A DNA stretch of 53,849 bases from CBDCEG01 sp965215775 (GCA_965215775.1 CBDCEG010000026.1:1-53849); one strand, 5' to 3'. Positions 9,064-19,188 are shown, numbered from the stretch's first letter. Translations and numbers: made by a program. The notes: generated by a model from the sequence alone, not told the origin.

Positions 9064-11653
9064 ATGAGAATAGATAAATTTACAACACAATTACAATTTG
9101 GGCTTTCAGAAGCACAATCTTTAGCACTTTCAAAAGGGCATCAATATATAGAAGTTCAGCATATTTTATATAGTTTGCTTGTTGATGATAATTCATCAGT
9201 TAAACCGCTATTTTCTAAAATAGGTGTGAAAATTGGTCAATTAAAACAGGACTTAGATCAAATAATTAATTCCGCCCCTCAAGTTTCAGGTGCAAGCGAT
9301 GGTGAAATTCATATTTCAAATGAGCTTGCCAAAATTTTTAATATAGCTGATAAATTATCTCAAGAATATGGAGATAGTTATATTTCAACAGATATATTTT
9401 TACTTGCAATTGCTAGTTCTGGTAAAGATAGTGCTTCTAAATTATTAGTTTCTCTTGGAGCAACTAAACAAAATCTGGAAGCTGCAATTAAAGAAAGTAG
9501 AAATGGTCAAACCATAGATGATGAAAGTGGAGAATCCAAAATGGAAGCCCTATCAAAATACACAGTTGACTTAACTGAGCAAGCAGAACAAGGTAAGTTA
9601 GATCCTGTAATTGGACGAGATCAAGAAGTTAGGCGAGCAATTCAAATTTTACAACGCCGAAGAAAAAACAATCCAGTTCTAATTGGAGAACCTGGGGTTG
9701 GTAAAACTGCAATAGTTGAAGGATTAGCACAAAGAATTGTTACAGGAGATGTTCCAAATAGTTTATTAAATAAAAAAGTTCTTTCATTAGATTTGGCTGC
9801 TCTTATGGCTGGAGCTAAATTTAGAGGTGATTTTGAAGAACGCCTAAAAGCAGTTTTAAATGAATTAGAAAAACAAAACGGTAGAATTATTTTATTTATT
9901 GATGAAATACATAACTTAGTTGGTGCAGGCAAAACTGAAGGTTCTATGGACGCTGGAAATATGTTGAAACCAGCACTTTCAAGAGGTTTGTTGCAATGTT
10001 TTGGTGCAACTACTTTGGATGAATATCGTAAATATATAGAAAAAGATGCAGCCCTTGAGCGTCGTTTTCAAAAAGTATTGGTTGAAGAACCTACTGTTAA
10101 TGCAACTATTGCTATTTTGCGTGGTTTACAGGAAAAATATGAAGTTCATCATGGAATAAATATTACTGATCCAGCTTTAGTTAGTGCAGCTGTTTTATCA
10201 AATAGATATATTTCTGATAGATTTTTGCCAGATAAAGCAATTGATTTGATTGATGAAGCTGCCGCGAAAAATAAGAATGGAACTTGATTCTAAACCTGAA
10301 TCTTTAGATATTATTGATAGAAAGTTAATTCAATTAAAAATTGAAGAAGTTGCACTTAGAAAAGATGAAGATGCACTATCTAAAAAGCGTTTGGAGAAAT
10401 TACAGCAAGAAATTAAAGATTTGGGCAAAGAATATGCTAATTTGGAAGAAATTTGGATTAGTGAAAAAAATGCAGTCCAAGGAAGTGCGCATATCCGTGA
10501 AGAAATGGATAAGGTAAAGTATGAAATAGAAAAAGCAACAAGAAAATCAGACTTAAACAAAGTCGCAGAGCTACAATATGGAAAGCTTCCAGAGTTACAA
10601 AAACAGCTTGATGAAGCAGAAAGTATCACTGAGAAAAAAGAGTTTCAACTTTTAAAAAATGAAGTTGGAGAAGATGAAATAGCAGGCGTTGTTTCTCGTT
10701 GGACTGGAATTCCTGTTTCTAAAATGCTTGAGGGTGAAAAACAAAAGCTTTTGAAATTAGAAGAGCATTTAGCTAAAAGAGTTATTGGGCAAGAAACTGC
10801 TATAAAATCAGTTGCAAATACTATTAGGCGTTCACGGGCTGGGCTTTCTGAGGGCAATCGACCAATTGGCTCATTCCTATTTTTAGGTCCTACTGGAGTT
10901 GGTAAAACTGAATTAACCAAAGCTTTGACAGAGTTTATGTTTGATAGTGAAGATTTAATTGTTAGAGTTGATATGTCTGAATATATGGAATCTCATTCAG
11001 TTGCAAGGTTAATTGGCGCACCTCCAGGCTATGTTGGTTATGATGAAGGAGGAATGCTTACCGAAGCAGTTCGTAGAAAGCCTTATTCAGTAGTTTTATT
11101 TGATGAAATAGAAAAAGCACACAATGATGTTTTTAATGTATTTTTACAAATTCTTGATGATGGAAGACTAACGGACAGCCAAGGGCGAGTTGTGGATTTT
11201 AGCAATACAATTATTATAATGACTTCAAATCTTGGCTCTTATCAAATTCAAGAACTAACTAAAGAAGGCAAGTTAGATGAAATAGATTCAGCAGTTATGC
11301 AAATTGTTGGGCAACATTTTAAGCCAGAATTTATTAATAGAATTGATGAGACAGTTATATTTAATCCACTTGATAAAGCTGGAATTCGCCAAATTGCAAA
11401 AATTCAAATTGATAATTTAGCAAAAAGAGTAAAAAGACAACATATTGAGCTAACAGTTTCTAATGAATTATTAGATTTTCTAACTGAAGTTGGCTTTGAC
11501 CCTATATTTGGAGCAAGACCTCTTAAGCGAGCAATCCAAAAAGAAGTTGAAAATAGACTTGCGAATGAATTATTAGCTGGTAATTTCGTTTCTAATGATA
11601 AAATAATAGCAGATTTTGTAAATGATGAGGTTGTTTTTTTAAAACTTAACTAA
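9064..11653 (+). pseudogene. clpB: ClpB disaggregase gene with a single-base frameshift
   Basis: Hsp104-class AAA+ disaggregase split over two frames. The first frame (9064-10287) encodes the N-domain (MRIDKFTTQLQFGLSEAQSL) and NBD1 with GEPGVGKT, FIDEIHNLVG and the LPDKAIDLIDEAAAK end. The second frame picks up at IRMELDSKPESLDIIDRK and carries the coiled-coil middle domain and NBD2 (GPTGVGKTELTKAL, SEYMESHSVARLIGAPPGYV, GARPLKRAI). Removing one A from the run at 10267-10271 fuses them into an 862-residue protein, the normal ClpB length. As read, translation stops 6 codons after the shift, removing the middle domain and NBD2. The start at 9064 is preferred over 9052 because GGAG precedes it. 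All other motifs are intact, so error or very recent loss is likely. Confidence 0.9.
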
Positions 11654-11680
11654 TATTAATTAACAGAAAAAAGGCTAAAT

Positions 11681-12814
11681 ATGACACAAATTAACTCAAC
11701 GCAAGAAATAATAGAAGACTTAAAATTAGGTAAAATGGTTATCTTAATGGACGATGAAGATAGAGAGAACGAGGGGGATTTAATTGTCGCCGCCGATTCT
11801 ATCACACCTGAAATAATTAATTTTATGGCGAAATATGGGCGTGGGTTAATTTGTATGCCAATAACACAAGAGCGGGCTGAGCTATTAAATCTTAGTCCAC
11901 AAACTTCACAAAATAACGCACAGTTTTCAACTAACTTCACAGTTTCTATTGAGGCTGCAAAAGGAGTTACAACTGGTATTTCAGCTTATGATAGAGCTAC
12001 AACAATTAAAGCTGCAACTAATTTTAACGCAAAAGCAGAGGACATAGTTCAGCCTGGACATATTTTCCCAATAGTTGCACAATCTGGTGGAGTTTTAACT
12101 CGTGCTGGGCATACTGAAGCTGGTTGTGATTTAGCACTTCTTGCTGGATTTACCCCCGCAGCGGTTATTGTTGAAATTTTAAATGATGATGGAACTATGG
12201 CAAGGCGTCCTGATTTGGAAATATTTGCAAAACAACACGGTTTGAAAATTGGAACTATTGCCGATTTGATAGCTTTTAGATTACAAACTGAAAAAACAAT
12301 AGAAAAAGTAGCCCAAACAACTCTAAAAATTAGACAGCAAAACTTAGAACTTGTAACTTATAAAGATAAAATAGAACAAAACTTACATTATGCTTTGGTA
12401 AAAGGACAAATAAACAAAGACGAACCTACATTTGTTAGAGTTCATATGCAAAATATTTTCACAGATTTATTTGAAACACCAACAAAATCACATTCAACAA
12501 CGCTCAATGAAGCTATTACAAAATTAGAAACCCAAGAAAAAGGTGTAATAGTAATATTATCAGATGCAAGTAGTTCAGACGATATTATTAAATCTATCAA
12601 CAAACTAAATAATTCAGGTAACTCAGAAAGCCAAGAAAATTCAGCAAATAACCAAGACAGTCAAACAAATAATGGTAAAGAATTAAGAACTTATGGCGTT
12701 GGCGCACAAATTTTAGCAGACTTGAATGTTGAAAAAATGAAACTTTTATCTTCTCCAAAAAAATTATCTAATATATCTGGATTTAATTTGGAGGTTGTTG
12801 AGTATATTTCTTAG
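11681..12814 (+). CDS. ribBA: 3,4-dihydroxy-2-butanone 4-phosphate synthase fused to a degenerate GTP cyclohydrolase II domain
   Basis: 377 residues. The N-terminal 200 residues are RibB: DDEDRENEGDL (metal/substrate acids) and RAGHTEAGCDLA (catalytic His). It converts ribulose 5-phosphate to the four-carbon riboflavin precursor. The C-terminal part aligns in outline with GTP cyclohydrolase II (VRVHMQNIFTDLFETP...GVGAQILADLNVEKMKLLS) but lacks the three zinc cysteines and contains an Asn/Ser-rich insertion (about 310-335), so it should not have RibA activity. This layout is common in gammaproteobacteria, where a separate ribA supplies the reaction. It lies 27 bp after clpB. Confidence 0.92.
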   Translation: MTQINSTQEIIEDLKLGKMVILMDDEDRENEGDLIVAADSITPEIINFMAKYGRGLICMPITQERAELLNLSPQTSQNNAQFSTNFTVSIEAAKGVTTGISAYDRATTIKAATNFNAKAEDIVQPGHIFPIVAQSGGVLTRAGHTEAGCDLALLAGFTPAAVIVEILNDDGTMARRPDLEIFAKQHGLKIGTIADLIAFRLQTEKTIEKVAQTTLKIRQQNLELVTYKDKIEQNLHYALVKGQINKDEPTFVRVHMQNIFTDLFETPTKSHSTTLNEAITKLETQEKGVIVILSDASSSDDIIKSINKLNNSGNSESQENSANNQDSQTNNGKELRTYGVGAQILADLNVEKMKLLSSPKKLSNISGFNLEVVEYIS

Positions 12815-12831
12815 GATAACAAATAAAACCG

Positions 12832-12858
12832 TAGAGACAAGGCGGTGTTTTGTCTCTA
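12832..12858. repeat. Perfect 9-bp hairpin between convergent genes
   Basis: TAGAGACAA and TTGTCTCTA form a perfect 9-bp stem around a 9-nt G-rich loop, 18 bp past the ribBA stop in a 155-bp convergent spacer before msrQ. There is no T run on either side, so it is not a standard intrinsic terminator. It looks more like a REP/palindromic repeat unit or a 3' mRNA-stabilising structure. Confidence 0.55.
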
Positions 12859-12969
12859 AATGATATGTATTTGAAGTGATAAGTAAGAAAAAAACATAAA
12901 ATAAAATCATAACGCACAATCGTAAAAGTGTGATTTATCACAACTAAAAATCAAAAACATCACAAATGA

Positions 12970-13569
12970 TTAATCAATAAACCTAGTGTATTTTTTAAGT
13001 AAATAAGGGAGTTTGCGGATAATTATCAAATTAACAAATATAGTTATATAAATAACTGGTTCGGTAATATCTGATTTTACGATTAGGAAAAAATGTAGAA
13101 AACCAAGTAAATATATTGCATAAGATATACGATGAAGTAAAAACCATTTCTTTTTTAATTTATACATAAACCATTTGCTAGAGGTTACTACCAAAGGAAA
13201 CATAAGTAAAAAAGCAGTAAATCCAAAGAATAAATGTTTTTTGCTAGTTATTTCTTTGAAAATTTCATTAAAATCATAATCTTGCTCAAAAACAATATAA
13301 ACCACCAAATGTAAAGTAGCATAACAAAAAGCAAATAAACCAAACATTCTTCTATATCTAGCAAGGTTTATATCTAGCAAAACTCTAATGGTTGTTATTG
13401 CAAAACCAATTAAAAGAAACCTTAAGCTCCAAATTCCAGTTGCTTTTAGTAAAAATTCAATTGGCTCAGCTCCAAGTCCATCTAAATCATAAAAATATTT
13501 ATAAGCTAGAACTGATGCAGGAATTAAACAAGCTAAAAAGACTATTGATTTTTCTATTATTTTTTTCAT
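12970..13569 (-). CDS. msrQ: MsrQ, haem-binding membrane subunit of the periplasmic methionine sulfoxide reductase
   Basis: 199 residues with five or six membrane helices of the ferric-reductase-like family. Histidines suited to haem b ligation lie in FCYATLHLVVYIV, KKHLFFGF and WFLLHRISYAIYLLGFLHFFLI; KKWFLLHRISY is characteristic of YedZ/MsrQ. It passes electrons from the quinone pool or a flavin reductase to MsrP. It follows msrP by 42 bp on the same strand, the usual order, forming an envelope-protein repair pair. Confidence 0.92.
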   Translation of the reverse strand: MKKIIEKSIVFLACLIPASVLAYKYFYDLDGLGAEPIEFLLKATGIWSLRFLLIGFAITTIRVLLDINLARYRRMFGLFAFCYATLHLVVYIVFEQDYDFNEIFKEITSKKHLFFGFTAFLLMFPLVVTSSKWFMYKLKKKWFLLHRISYAIYLLGFLHFFLIVKSDITEPVIYITIFVNLIIIRKLPYLLKKYTRFID

Positions 13570-13611
13570 AAGTTATAAAAAAGGTTTTAAACAATCTAAT
13601 CTAAAGTAGTT

Positions 13612-14529
13612 TTAGTAGAATTTTTTCAAATCCATACCTTTATAAAGGCTTGCAACTTCATCTTGATAGCCATTAAACATTTCAGTTTTTCTTTTACGAA
13701 TTGAGCCAATAATTCTCTCTTTTTTCTGCGACCATCTTGGGTGATCCACGCTTGGATTTACATTTGAATAAAATCCATATTCTCTTGCATTAAGCATATT
13801 CCAAGTCATTAGTGGTTGTTTTTCCACGAATTTTATTTTCACAATAGATTTTATACTTTTAAAACCATATTTCCATGGAACAACCAATCTAATTGGCGCA
13901 CCACTTTGATTTAACAAGTCTTTTCCATAAATTCCAGTTGCCATAAGAGTTAAAGGATTCATTGCTTCATCTATTCTAAGCCCTTCACGGTATGGCCATT
14001 CAATTCCTGCGTTACTGAAAAGTGATTTTTTCTGATTTGGAAAAATGCTATCATCTTCAAGAGTTTCAAATGCAACAAACTTAGCTTTTGAGTTAGGTTT
14101 GGCAAGAGCTAATAATTTATTTAATTCAAAACCTTGCCAAGGAATAACCATAGACCAGCCTTCAACACATCTAAATCTATAAATTCTTTCTTCTGTTTTT
14201 AGTAGTTTTACAATATCTTCCAAAGTTATTTTTTTAGGATTATCACATTCTCCAGCAAGCTCAATTGACCAATCTGCTTTACTTAATTTTGCACCTTTGG
14301 CAAGATCCGTAACATCTTCTTTGTCAGCTGTGAATTCATAGAAATTATTGTAATTTGTAATATGTCTATTTTTAGTAAGTTGTTTTTTAAGTGTTTTTGG
14401 ATTAGGTTCTGCTAATAAATCTTTAGAAAATATAGTTCCAGCACCAAGGATTAACCCTTTTTTCATAAAATCTCTTCTACGATTGTAGTTTAATTCTGAT
14501 GTTATTTCTGATGATTTTATTTTACTCAT
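13612..14529 (-). CDS. msrP: MsrP, periplasmic molybdopterin methionine sulfoxide reductase catalytic subunit
   Basis: 305 residues. A twin-arginine signal (NRRRDFMKKGLILGAG) exports it folded with its molybdenum cofactor. The sulfite-oxidase-fold core shows the Mo-ligand cysteine in RFRCVEGWSMVIPWQGFEL and the family motifs GAPIRLVVPWKYGFKSIKSI and NPSVDHPRWSQ. It repairs oxidised methionine in periplasmic proteins with electrons from MsrQ, encoded next. The leader has a strong AAGGAGAG six bases before the ATG. Length is slightly under the E. coli protein but no motif is missing. Confidence 0.94.
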   Translation of the reverse strand: MSKIKSSEITSELNYNRRRDFMKKGLILGAGTIFSKDLLAEPNPKTLKKQLTKNRHITNYNNFYEFTADKEDVTDLAKGAKLSKADWSIELAGECDNPKKITLEDIVKLLKTEERIYRFRCVEGWSMVIPWQGFELNKLLALAKPNSKAKFVAFETLEDDSIFPNQKKSLFSNAGIEWPYREGLRIDEAMNPLTLMATGIYGKDLLNQSGAPIRLVVPWKYGFKSIKSIVKIKFVEKQPLMTWNMLNAREYGFYSNVNPSVDHPRWSQKKERIIGSIRKRKTEMFNGYQDEVASLYKGMDLKKFY

Positions 14530-14619
14530 TTCACTCTCCTTATTGGTTAGTTTGTATTATTTATATAATTTATACGCATTAAAACTAAAATCAGTTGCAA
14601 TCAATTGTTCCACTTAATA

Positions 14620-15738
14620 CTATTTATTTATAATAAAATGATTAAAAAAACTAAGTAAAACCAAAGCCAGACCAATAGTTAATAATGAATAAGGTAAAAA
14701 ACCTAAACCAATTATTAGAATTGAAAAAATAGGCATAACAAAATGTTTTTTATTAACAAATCTATCTTTTGTAAACCAAAGGCTAACTAAAAATATTGAA
14801 ACAACAACTGAAAAAGAAATATTAGCAGTTTTAATTGAAATTTCAGAATGATGGGTCAAAACATCTATATTTGCAGAAACCAAAGCACCTATTGCAGCCA
14901 AAGAAGCAAATAAAACAGAATGTCCATAACCCCAAATAAAAGCTACTTTTTTATCGTTTAGAAGTTTTTCAATAGAAGTATTAAAATACAACCACCAAGC
15001 ACTAAATATAGTTAGCAAAGCACCTATTGTTGTTATTAATAAATCTATAGAAAAGTGTTTTAACATATTTTCAAAACTATAAACAGAAGATAATATTGAT
15101 TCACCCAAAACTATAATTGTCAAAAGACCTAATCGTTCTTCAATATGCTCATTATGATATTTCGTTTGTGATTTGCTCTCTGCAATATAAGGAATAACAA
15201 ACTCTAACCCCCAAAGAAAAAGAATTATAGTGTAATTAAAAGGTAGTAAAAATATTGCAATTGCCCATAAAATTTGATTGATTGAAATTCCTATTGCATA
15301 TGTTAGAGCAGTTTTTTTATACTCTGGATTATTCACTCCAGCCTTTAAGCAAAGTGGAATAGCCACAATTCTAATTATCAAATAACCTATAAAAATAACT
15401 CTAAAATCATTACTATCAAAAGCAAAACTAACTCCAGATGCAATAACTAACGCACCTATCATTTGTATAAAAGTTAGGATTTTAAAAATACTTCCAGAGT
15501 TTTCAAAAGATGATGCAAACCAAGTGTATGAATTCCACGCCCACCAAATAGAGAAAAATATCATCACATAAGTTATAAGTGAAGATTGTATATGATTTAC
15601 GGATATTCCATGGTGAAATGCAGCCGCTACATTTGCAATAGCAACAACAAATACCAAGTCATAAAATAATTCTAATGGTGTTGCTGTTCGGGTTTTTTCT
15701 TGTTTGTTTCTTGAAATTGGTTGGTTCTTTTTTGTCAT
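14620..15738 (-). CDS. LtrA-family (low temperature requirement A) multipass membrane protein
   Basis: 372 residues with about ten hydrophobic helices and the LtrA signature near the start (TPLELFYDLVFVVAIANVAAAFHH), followed by the conserved HIEERLGLLTIIVLGESIL, which aligns with the LtrA ERxxLxxIIxxGE motif. The family is named from a Listeria mutant with poor growth in the cold; the molecular function is not established. It sits between msrP (90 bp downstream) and the DASS transporter terminator (upstream), so it probably has its own promoter in 15739-15790 and may read into msrPQ. Confidence 0.85.
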   Translation of the reverse strand: MTKKNQPISRNKQEKTRTATPLELFYDLVFVVAIANVAAAFHHGISVNHIQSSLITYVMIFFSIWWAWNSYTWFASSFENSGSIFKILTFIQMIGALVIASGVSFAFDSNDFRVIFIGYLIIRIVAIPLCLKAGVNNPEYKKTALTYAIGISINQILWAIAIFLLPFNYTIILFLWGLEFVIPYIAESKSQTKYHNEHIEERLGLLTIIVLGESILSSVYSFENMLKHFSIDLLITTIGALLTIFSAWWLYFNTSIEKLLNDKKVAFIWGYGHSVLFASLAAIGALVSANIDVLTHHSEISIKTANISFSVVVSIFLVSLWFTKDRFVNKKHFVMPIFSILIIGLGFLPYSLLTIGLALVLLSFFNHFIINK

Positions 15739-15790
15739 AATTTTAGTCTTCTTGTTTTATTACTTTTACTAAATTCAGCTACTAATTTCA

Positions 15791-15818
15791 AAATAAAAAA
15801 GGGAGCGAAAGCTCCCTT
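15791..15818 (-). terminator. Strong intrinsic terminator of the DASS transporter gene
   Basis: On the minus strand AAGGGAGC, a TTTC loop and GCTCCCTT form an 8-bp GC-rich stem followed directly by a T run. It begins 26 bp after the transporter stop at 15844 and separates it from the LtrA gene. Confidence 0.92.
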
Positions 15819-15843
15819 AATTGTTATGTTTTGTTGTTAAATC

Positions 15844-17343
15844 TTAAAACAATATTTTTGATAATCCAGTTAGAATAATCGCAAAAATAATATTTAAAAA
15901 GATACCAACTCTCATCATAGTTTTTTGTGGGACTTGCCCTGTTCCAAATACAATTGCATTTGGAGGTGTTGCAACAGGTAACATAAATGCACAAGATGCC
16001 GCTAACGCAAGTGGTAATACTAATGTTGATGCTGTAACACCTTCCATTTCCATTCCAACTGAATAAAAAATTGGAACAAATAAAGCTGCAGTAGCTGTAT
16101 TTGAAGATAATTCAGTTAAGAATATAACAAAAAGAATAACTCCACCAATGATTAAAATAACAGGCAAGCCATCAACAAGGCTTGAGAACATAGTTGCTAA
16201 ATAAAGACTTGCACCAGTAGCTTTTAGAACTGAACTCAAAGCAATACCACCACCAAATAATAGTAAAACACCCCAATCTGTTCCAGCATCAATATCACGC
16301 CATCTAACAACTCTACTAAATAAAAGCACAAAAACAGCACACAAAGCAATAACAGTATCAAAATACTTGCCAACTCCAACTATTGAATTTATTTGTTTTG
16401 AGAAAACCCAACAAAGAGCAGTTGCTACAAATATAAGAATTGTTAGTAATCTTGGTTTTGTCCATCTAAAATCCATTTTTTCTAGTTTTATTTTTTCAGA
16501 AAGAGCTGGTTTTAGTAGGTAATATAAAATTGCAATCATTACAGGAAGTAAAATAATTACAGTAGGAATACCAAAGGCAAGCCATTCACCAAAACTAATA
16601 TCAAGTGCTTTTGCTGCAATTCCATTAGGTGGAGAACCTACAACAGAACCCATTCCACCAATACTTGCAGCATAAGCAACACCTAATAAAAAGAATACTT
16701 TTGTTCTTTGTTTAATGTCTGCATCTTTATTTTGTATTTGGTTTACAATTCCTAAAATTAAAGGAATCATCATTGCCGTAGTTGCTGTATTACTCATCCA
16801 CATTGACAAAAAGGCAGTTGCTGCAAAGAGTAAAACTGCAGCTAAGAACATTTTACCTTTACTAGCCATAACAATACGGTTAGCGATAAGTTTGTCAATT
16901 CCTTGATAAGCAAGGGCAGAAGCTAATGCAAATCCACCAAAAAACACATAAATCAGCGGGTGAGAAAATGTAGCTAAAGATTGTTTAACATCAAAAGTCC
17001 CTGTAAAAGCAGCTAGAATTGGAACTAATAAAGCAGTTGCTGCCAAAGGCATTGCCTCAGTTAGCCACAAAAAAGCAACACAAGCAAAAATAGCCATACC
17101 AACGGCAACTTTGTCAGAACTTAGTTTCTCAATATCTGAAACATTTGGATGAAAAAACTTCAAAATTAAAAAGAATATTGCAAATGCAGCAAATACTAAC
17201 CAAGTCCTTTTCCTTGATAAAAGGGGAGAGAAAATATCAGTTTCAACCAAATCTTGAACTGGATATTCTCCGTGGATATAGGAGCTTTTGGCACCAATTA
17301 GGTGGTCAATTTTGTGTGAATCACTTTCGTATTTATCTTTCAT
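15844..17343 (-). CDS. DASS/SLC13-family sodium-coupled anion transporter
   Basis: 499 residues, around eleven to thirteen membrane segments. Both diagnostic SNT motifs are present, one in each inverted repeat: SMWMSNTATTAMMIPL and FLTELSSNTATAALFVPI. The conserved re-entrant segments follow each (VGSPPNGIA and VATPPNAIVFGTG). Such proteins import C4-dicarboxylates, citrate or sulfate with Na+. The exact substrate is not determinable here, though a dicarboxylate would suit the class I fumarase encoded at 35331. AGAGG precedes the ATG. Monocistronic, with its own terminator. Confidence 0.9.
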   Translation of the reverse strand: MKDKYESDSHKIDHLIGAKSSYIHGEYPVQDLVETDIFSPLLSRKRTWLVFAAFAIFFLILKFFHPNVSDIEKLSSDKVAVGMAIFACVAFLWLTEAMPLAATALLVPILAAFTGTFDVKQSLATFSHPLIYVFFGGFALASALAYQGIDKLIANRIVMASKGKMFLAAVLLFAATAFLSMWMSNTATTAMMIPLILGIVNQIQNKDADIKQRTKVFFLLGVAYAASIGGMGSVVGSPPNGIAAKALDISFGEWLAFGIPTVIILLPVMIAILYYLLKPALSEKIKLEKMDFRWTKPRLLTILIFVATALCWVFSKQINSIVGVGKYFDTVIALCAVFVLLFSRVVRWRDIDAGTDWGVLLLFGGGIALSSVLKATGASLYLATMFSSLVDGLPVILIIGGVILFVIFLTELSSNTATAALFVPIFYSVGMEMEGVTASTLVLPLALAASCAFMLPVATPPNAIVFGTGQVPQKTMMRVGIFLNIIFAIILTGLSKILF

Positions 17344-17456
17344 AATAACCTCTTCTTAGTAATAAAATATGCACGAATAATAACACCTTTTTTTAAATAT
17401 AAAAAACATTAATACTACAAATAAGGAAAAGTAATGTTTTATTTTAATATCTTGCT

Positions 17457-17485
17457 TTGCCTATATTTACTATAAGCGGTAGAAT
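17457..17485 (+). promoter_or_regulatory. Predicted sigma70 promoter for folB
   Basis: TTGCCT and TAGAAT hexamers separated by exactly 17 bp, about 50 bp upstream of the folB ATG. Agreement with consensus is 4/6 and 5/6. In DNA this AT-rich, chance matches are common, so the spacing is the main support. Confidence 0.5.
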
Positions 17486-17537
17486 ACAAATATTGTTTAA
17501 TAATTTTAATAAGTTTGATTAATTTGAGGGTTTTACT

Positions 17538-17894
17538 ATGTTACGAGATAAAATTTTTATAAATGAAATTCCAGTAAAAGCAATAATTGGGGTTAATAAC
17601 GAAGAGCGAGTTAATAAACAAAAGTTAATTATAAGCTTAACGCTTTTTGTTGATATGGTTAAGGCTGGCGAGAAAGATGATGTTACAAAAACTGTTGATT
17701 ATTTTAAATTAGTAAGCTTTGTGGAAGATTATGTTGGCGAAACTAAATTTGAATTGCTTGAGGCTTTGGCTGCAAATATAGCCCAAAAAATATTTTTAGA
17801 ATTTAATGTATTAGCTTTAAAAGTAAAAATACAAAAACCAAAAGCTTTGAAACAAACAAAAAAAGTTGGTATAGAAATATATCGTGAAAAATAA
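17538..17894 (+). CDS. folB: Dihydroneopterin aldolase
   Basis: 118 residues, full length for FolB. The start DKIFINEIPVKAIIGVNNEERVNKQKL matches the DHNA strand with the active-site region, and KVKIQKPKALKQTKKVGIEI is the conserved C-terminal pterin-binding lysine segment. It cleaves dihydroneopterin to 6-hydroxymethyl-dihydropterin in folate synthesis, the substrate of FolK, which is encoded elsewhere in this window (29626-30129). GAGG lies 8 bases before the ATG. It precedes ftsY by 45 bp on the same strand. Confidence 0.9.
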   Translation: MLRDKIFINEIPVKAIIGVNNEERVNKQKLIISLTLFVDMVKAGEKDDVTKTVDYFKLVSFVEDYVGETKFELLEALAANIAQKIFLEFNVLALKVKIQKPKALKQTKKVGIEIYREK

Positions 17895-17939
17895 ATTAGA
17901 AAGTATGCGAAACATACTAAAAAATAAAGAGAATTAAAT

Positions 17940-19028
17940 ATGTTTGGATTTATAAAGAGAAAGAAAAGAGTAGAACAAAATGAAGAAATACAAAATACTG
18001 AAAAAGAAATCGTAGAAAATAAGACTACTGAAAAAGAAACTGAAAAAGAAATTACCAAAGAAATTATAGAGGAAACTCCAGAAAAGATTCCAGAAAAAAA
18101 AGAAGAAAAACCAATTAAAAAAGGTTACTTTGCAAGTTTAAAAAAAGGACTTGCCAAAACTGGTGCTGGATTTTCAAATATTTTTCTTGGTAAAAAAGAA
18201 ATTAACGATGATTTATTAGAAGATTTAGAAACCGCACTTTTGGTTGCTGATGTTGGAATGGACGCAACAAAAAAGATAATTGATGAAATAACTACCAAAG
18301 TTAGCCGAAAAGAATTAAAAGATAGTGAGGCCGTTGTTAATCAATTAAAAATAAGTATGAATTCTATTTTAAAGGATTGTGAAGAACCTTTGGATTTTAC
18401 TGATAAAAAACCATTTGTTTTATTAATGGTTGGAATTAACGGGGCTGGGAAAACTACAACAATTGGTAAAATTGCCAAAAAATTAAAATCAGATGGCAAA
18501 TCAGTTATGTTAGCCGCAGGAGATACATTTAGAGCTGCAGCTGTTGAGCAATTAAAAACTTGGGGTGAGCGAAATGAAATTCCAGTAATTGCACAAGATA
18601 CTGGTTCTGATTCCGCATCGGTTATTTTTGATGCTTGTGAATCTGCAAAGGCAAAAAATATAGATGTTTTAATCGCAGATACTGCTGGAAGGCTTCACAC
18701 GCAAACACATTTGATGGCAGAAATTGAAAAAGTAGTTCGTGTTATTAAGAAAAAAAATCCAGACGCACCACATGAAATAATGTTAGTTATTGATGCTGGA
18801 AATGGTCAAAATGCATTAAACCAAGCAAAAGAATTTAACAAAGCTTTAAAACTTAGTGGAATTACAATTACAAAACTTGATGGAACTGCAAAAGGTGGAA
18901 TTATATTTTCTATTGCTGAAAACCTAAATCTACCAGTTAGATTTATAGGCGTTGGCGAAGGAATTGATGATTTGAAAGAGTTCAAAGCTGATGATTTTAT
19001 AGATGCTTTGCTAGAAGGTATAAATTAG
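17940..19028 (+). CDS. ftsY: Signal recognition particle receptor FtsY
   Basis: 362 residues. The acidic, Glu/Lys-rich A-domain (about 1-60, runs of EKE and EEKP) is shorter than in E. coli. The NG domain follows, with GINGAGKTTTIGKIAKKL (G1), DTFRAAAVEQL, DTAGRLHT (G3), TKLDGTAKGG (G4) and a VGEGIDDLKEF end. It docks SRP-ribosome complexes to SecYEG for cotranslational membrane insertion. A short unspecific stretch of 45 bp separates it from folB. Confidence 0.96.
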   Translation: MFGFIKRKKRVEQNEEIQNTEKEIVENKTTEKETEKEITKEIIEETPEKIPEKKEEKPIKKGYFASLKKGLAKTGAGFSNIFLGKKEINDDLLEDLETALLVADVGMDATKKIIDEITTKVSRKELKDSEAVVNQLKISMNSILKDCEEPLDFTDKKPFVLLMVGINGAGKTTTIGKIAKKLKSDGKSVMLAAGDTFRAAAVEQLKTWGERNEIPVIAQDTGSDSASVIFDACESAKAKNIDVLIADTAGRLHTQTHLMAEIEKVVRVIKKKNPDAPHEIMLVIDAGNGQNALNQAKEFNKALKLSGITITKLDGTAKGGIIFSIAENLNLPVRFIGVGEGIDDLKEFKADDFIDALLEGIN

Positions 19029-19066
19029 TTAAATGGCTAATAACAGCTTAATAACTAATAAATTAA

Positions 19067-19176
19067 CAGATTAGTGAATAGATTAGCGAATAGATTGCTT
19101 AATAGGTTGATTAATAAAATAATTAACAAATAATTAATAAATAATCAGAAATAATCAGAAATAATCAGAAATAATA
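19067..19176. repeat. AT-rich spacer with short tandem repeats between ftsY and ruvC
   Basis: 19141-19176 contains three perfect 10-bp copies of ATAATCAGAA plus a partial fourth, preceded at 19067-19100 by imperfect copies of an AATAGATTAG-like unit. It is very AT-rich with no coding potential. It is probably a slippage-expanded spacer, and the ruvC ribosome site must lie at its end, where no good Shine-Dalgarno is seen. Confidence 0.7.
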
Positions 19177-19188
19177 AAATAATAACTT

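Noticed and set aside
19141..19176. Tandem 10-bp repeats as a CRISPR or iteron array
   Set aside because: Units are contiguous, with no spacers and no cas genes; AT-rich slippage explains them, and no replication gene lies nearby.
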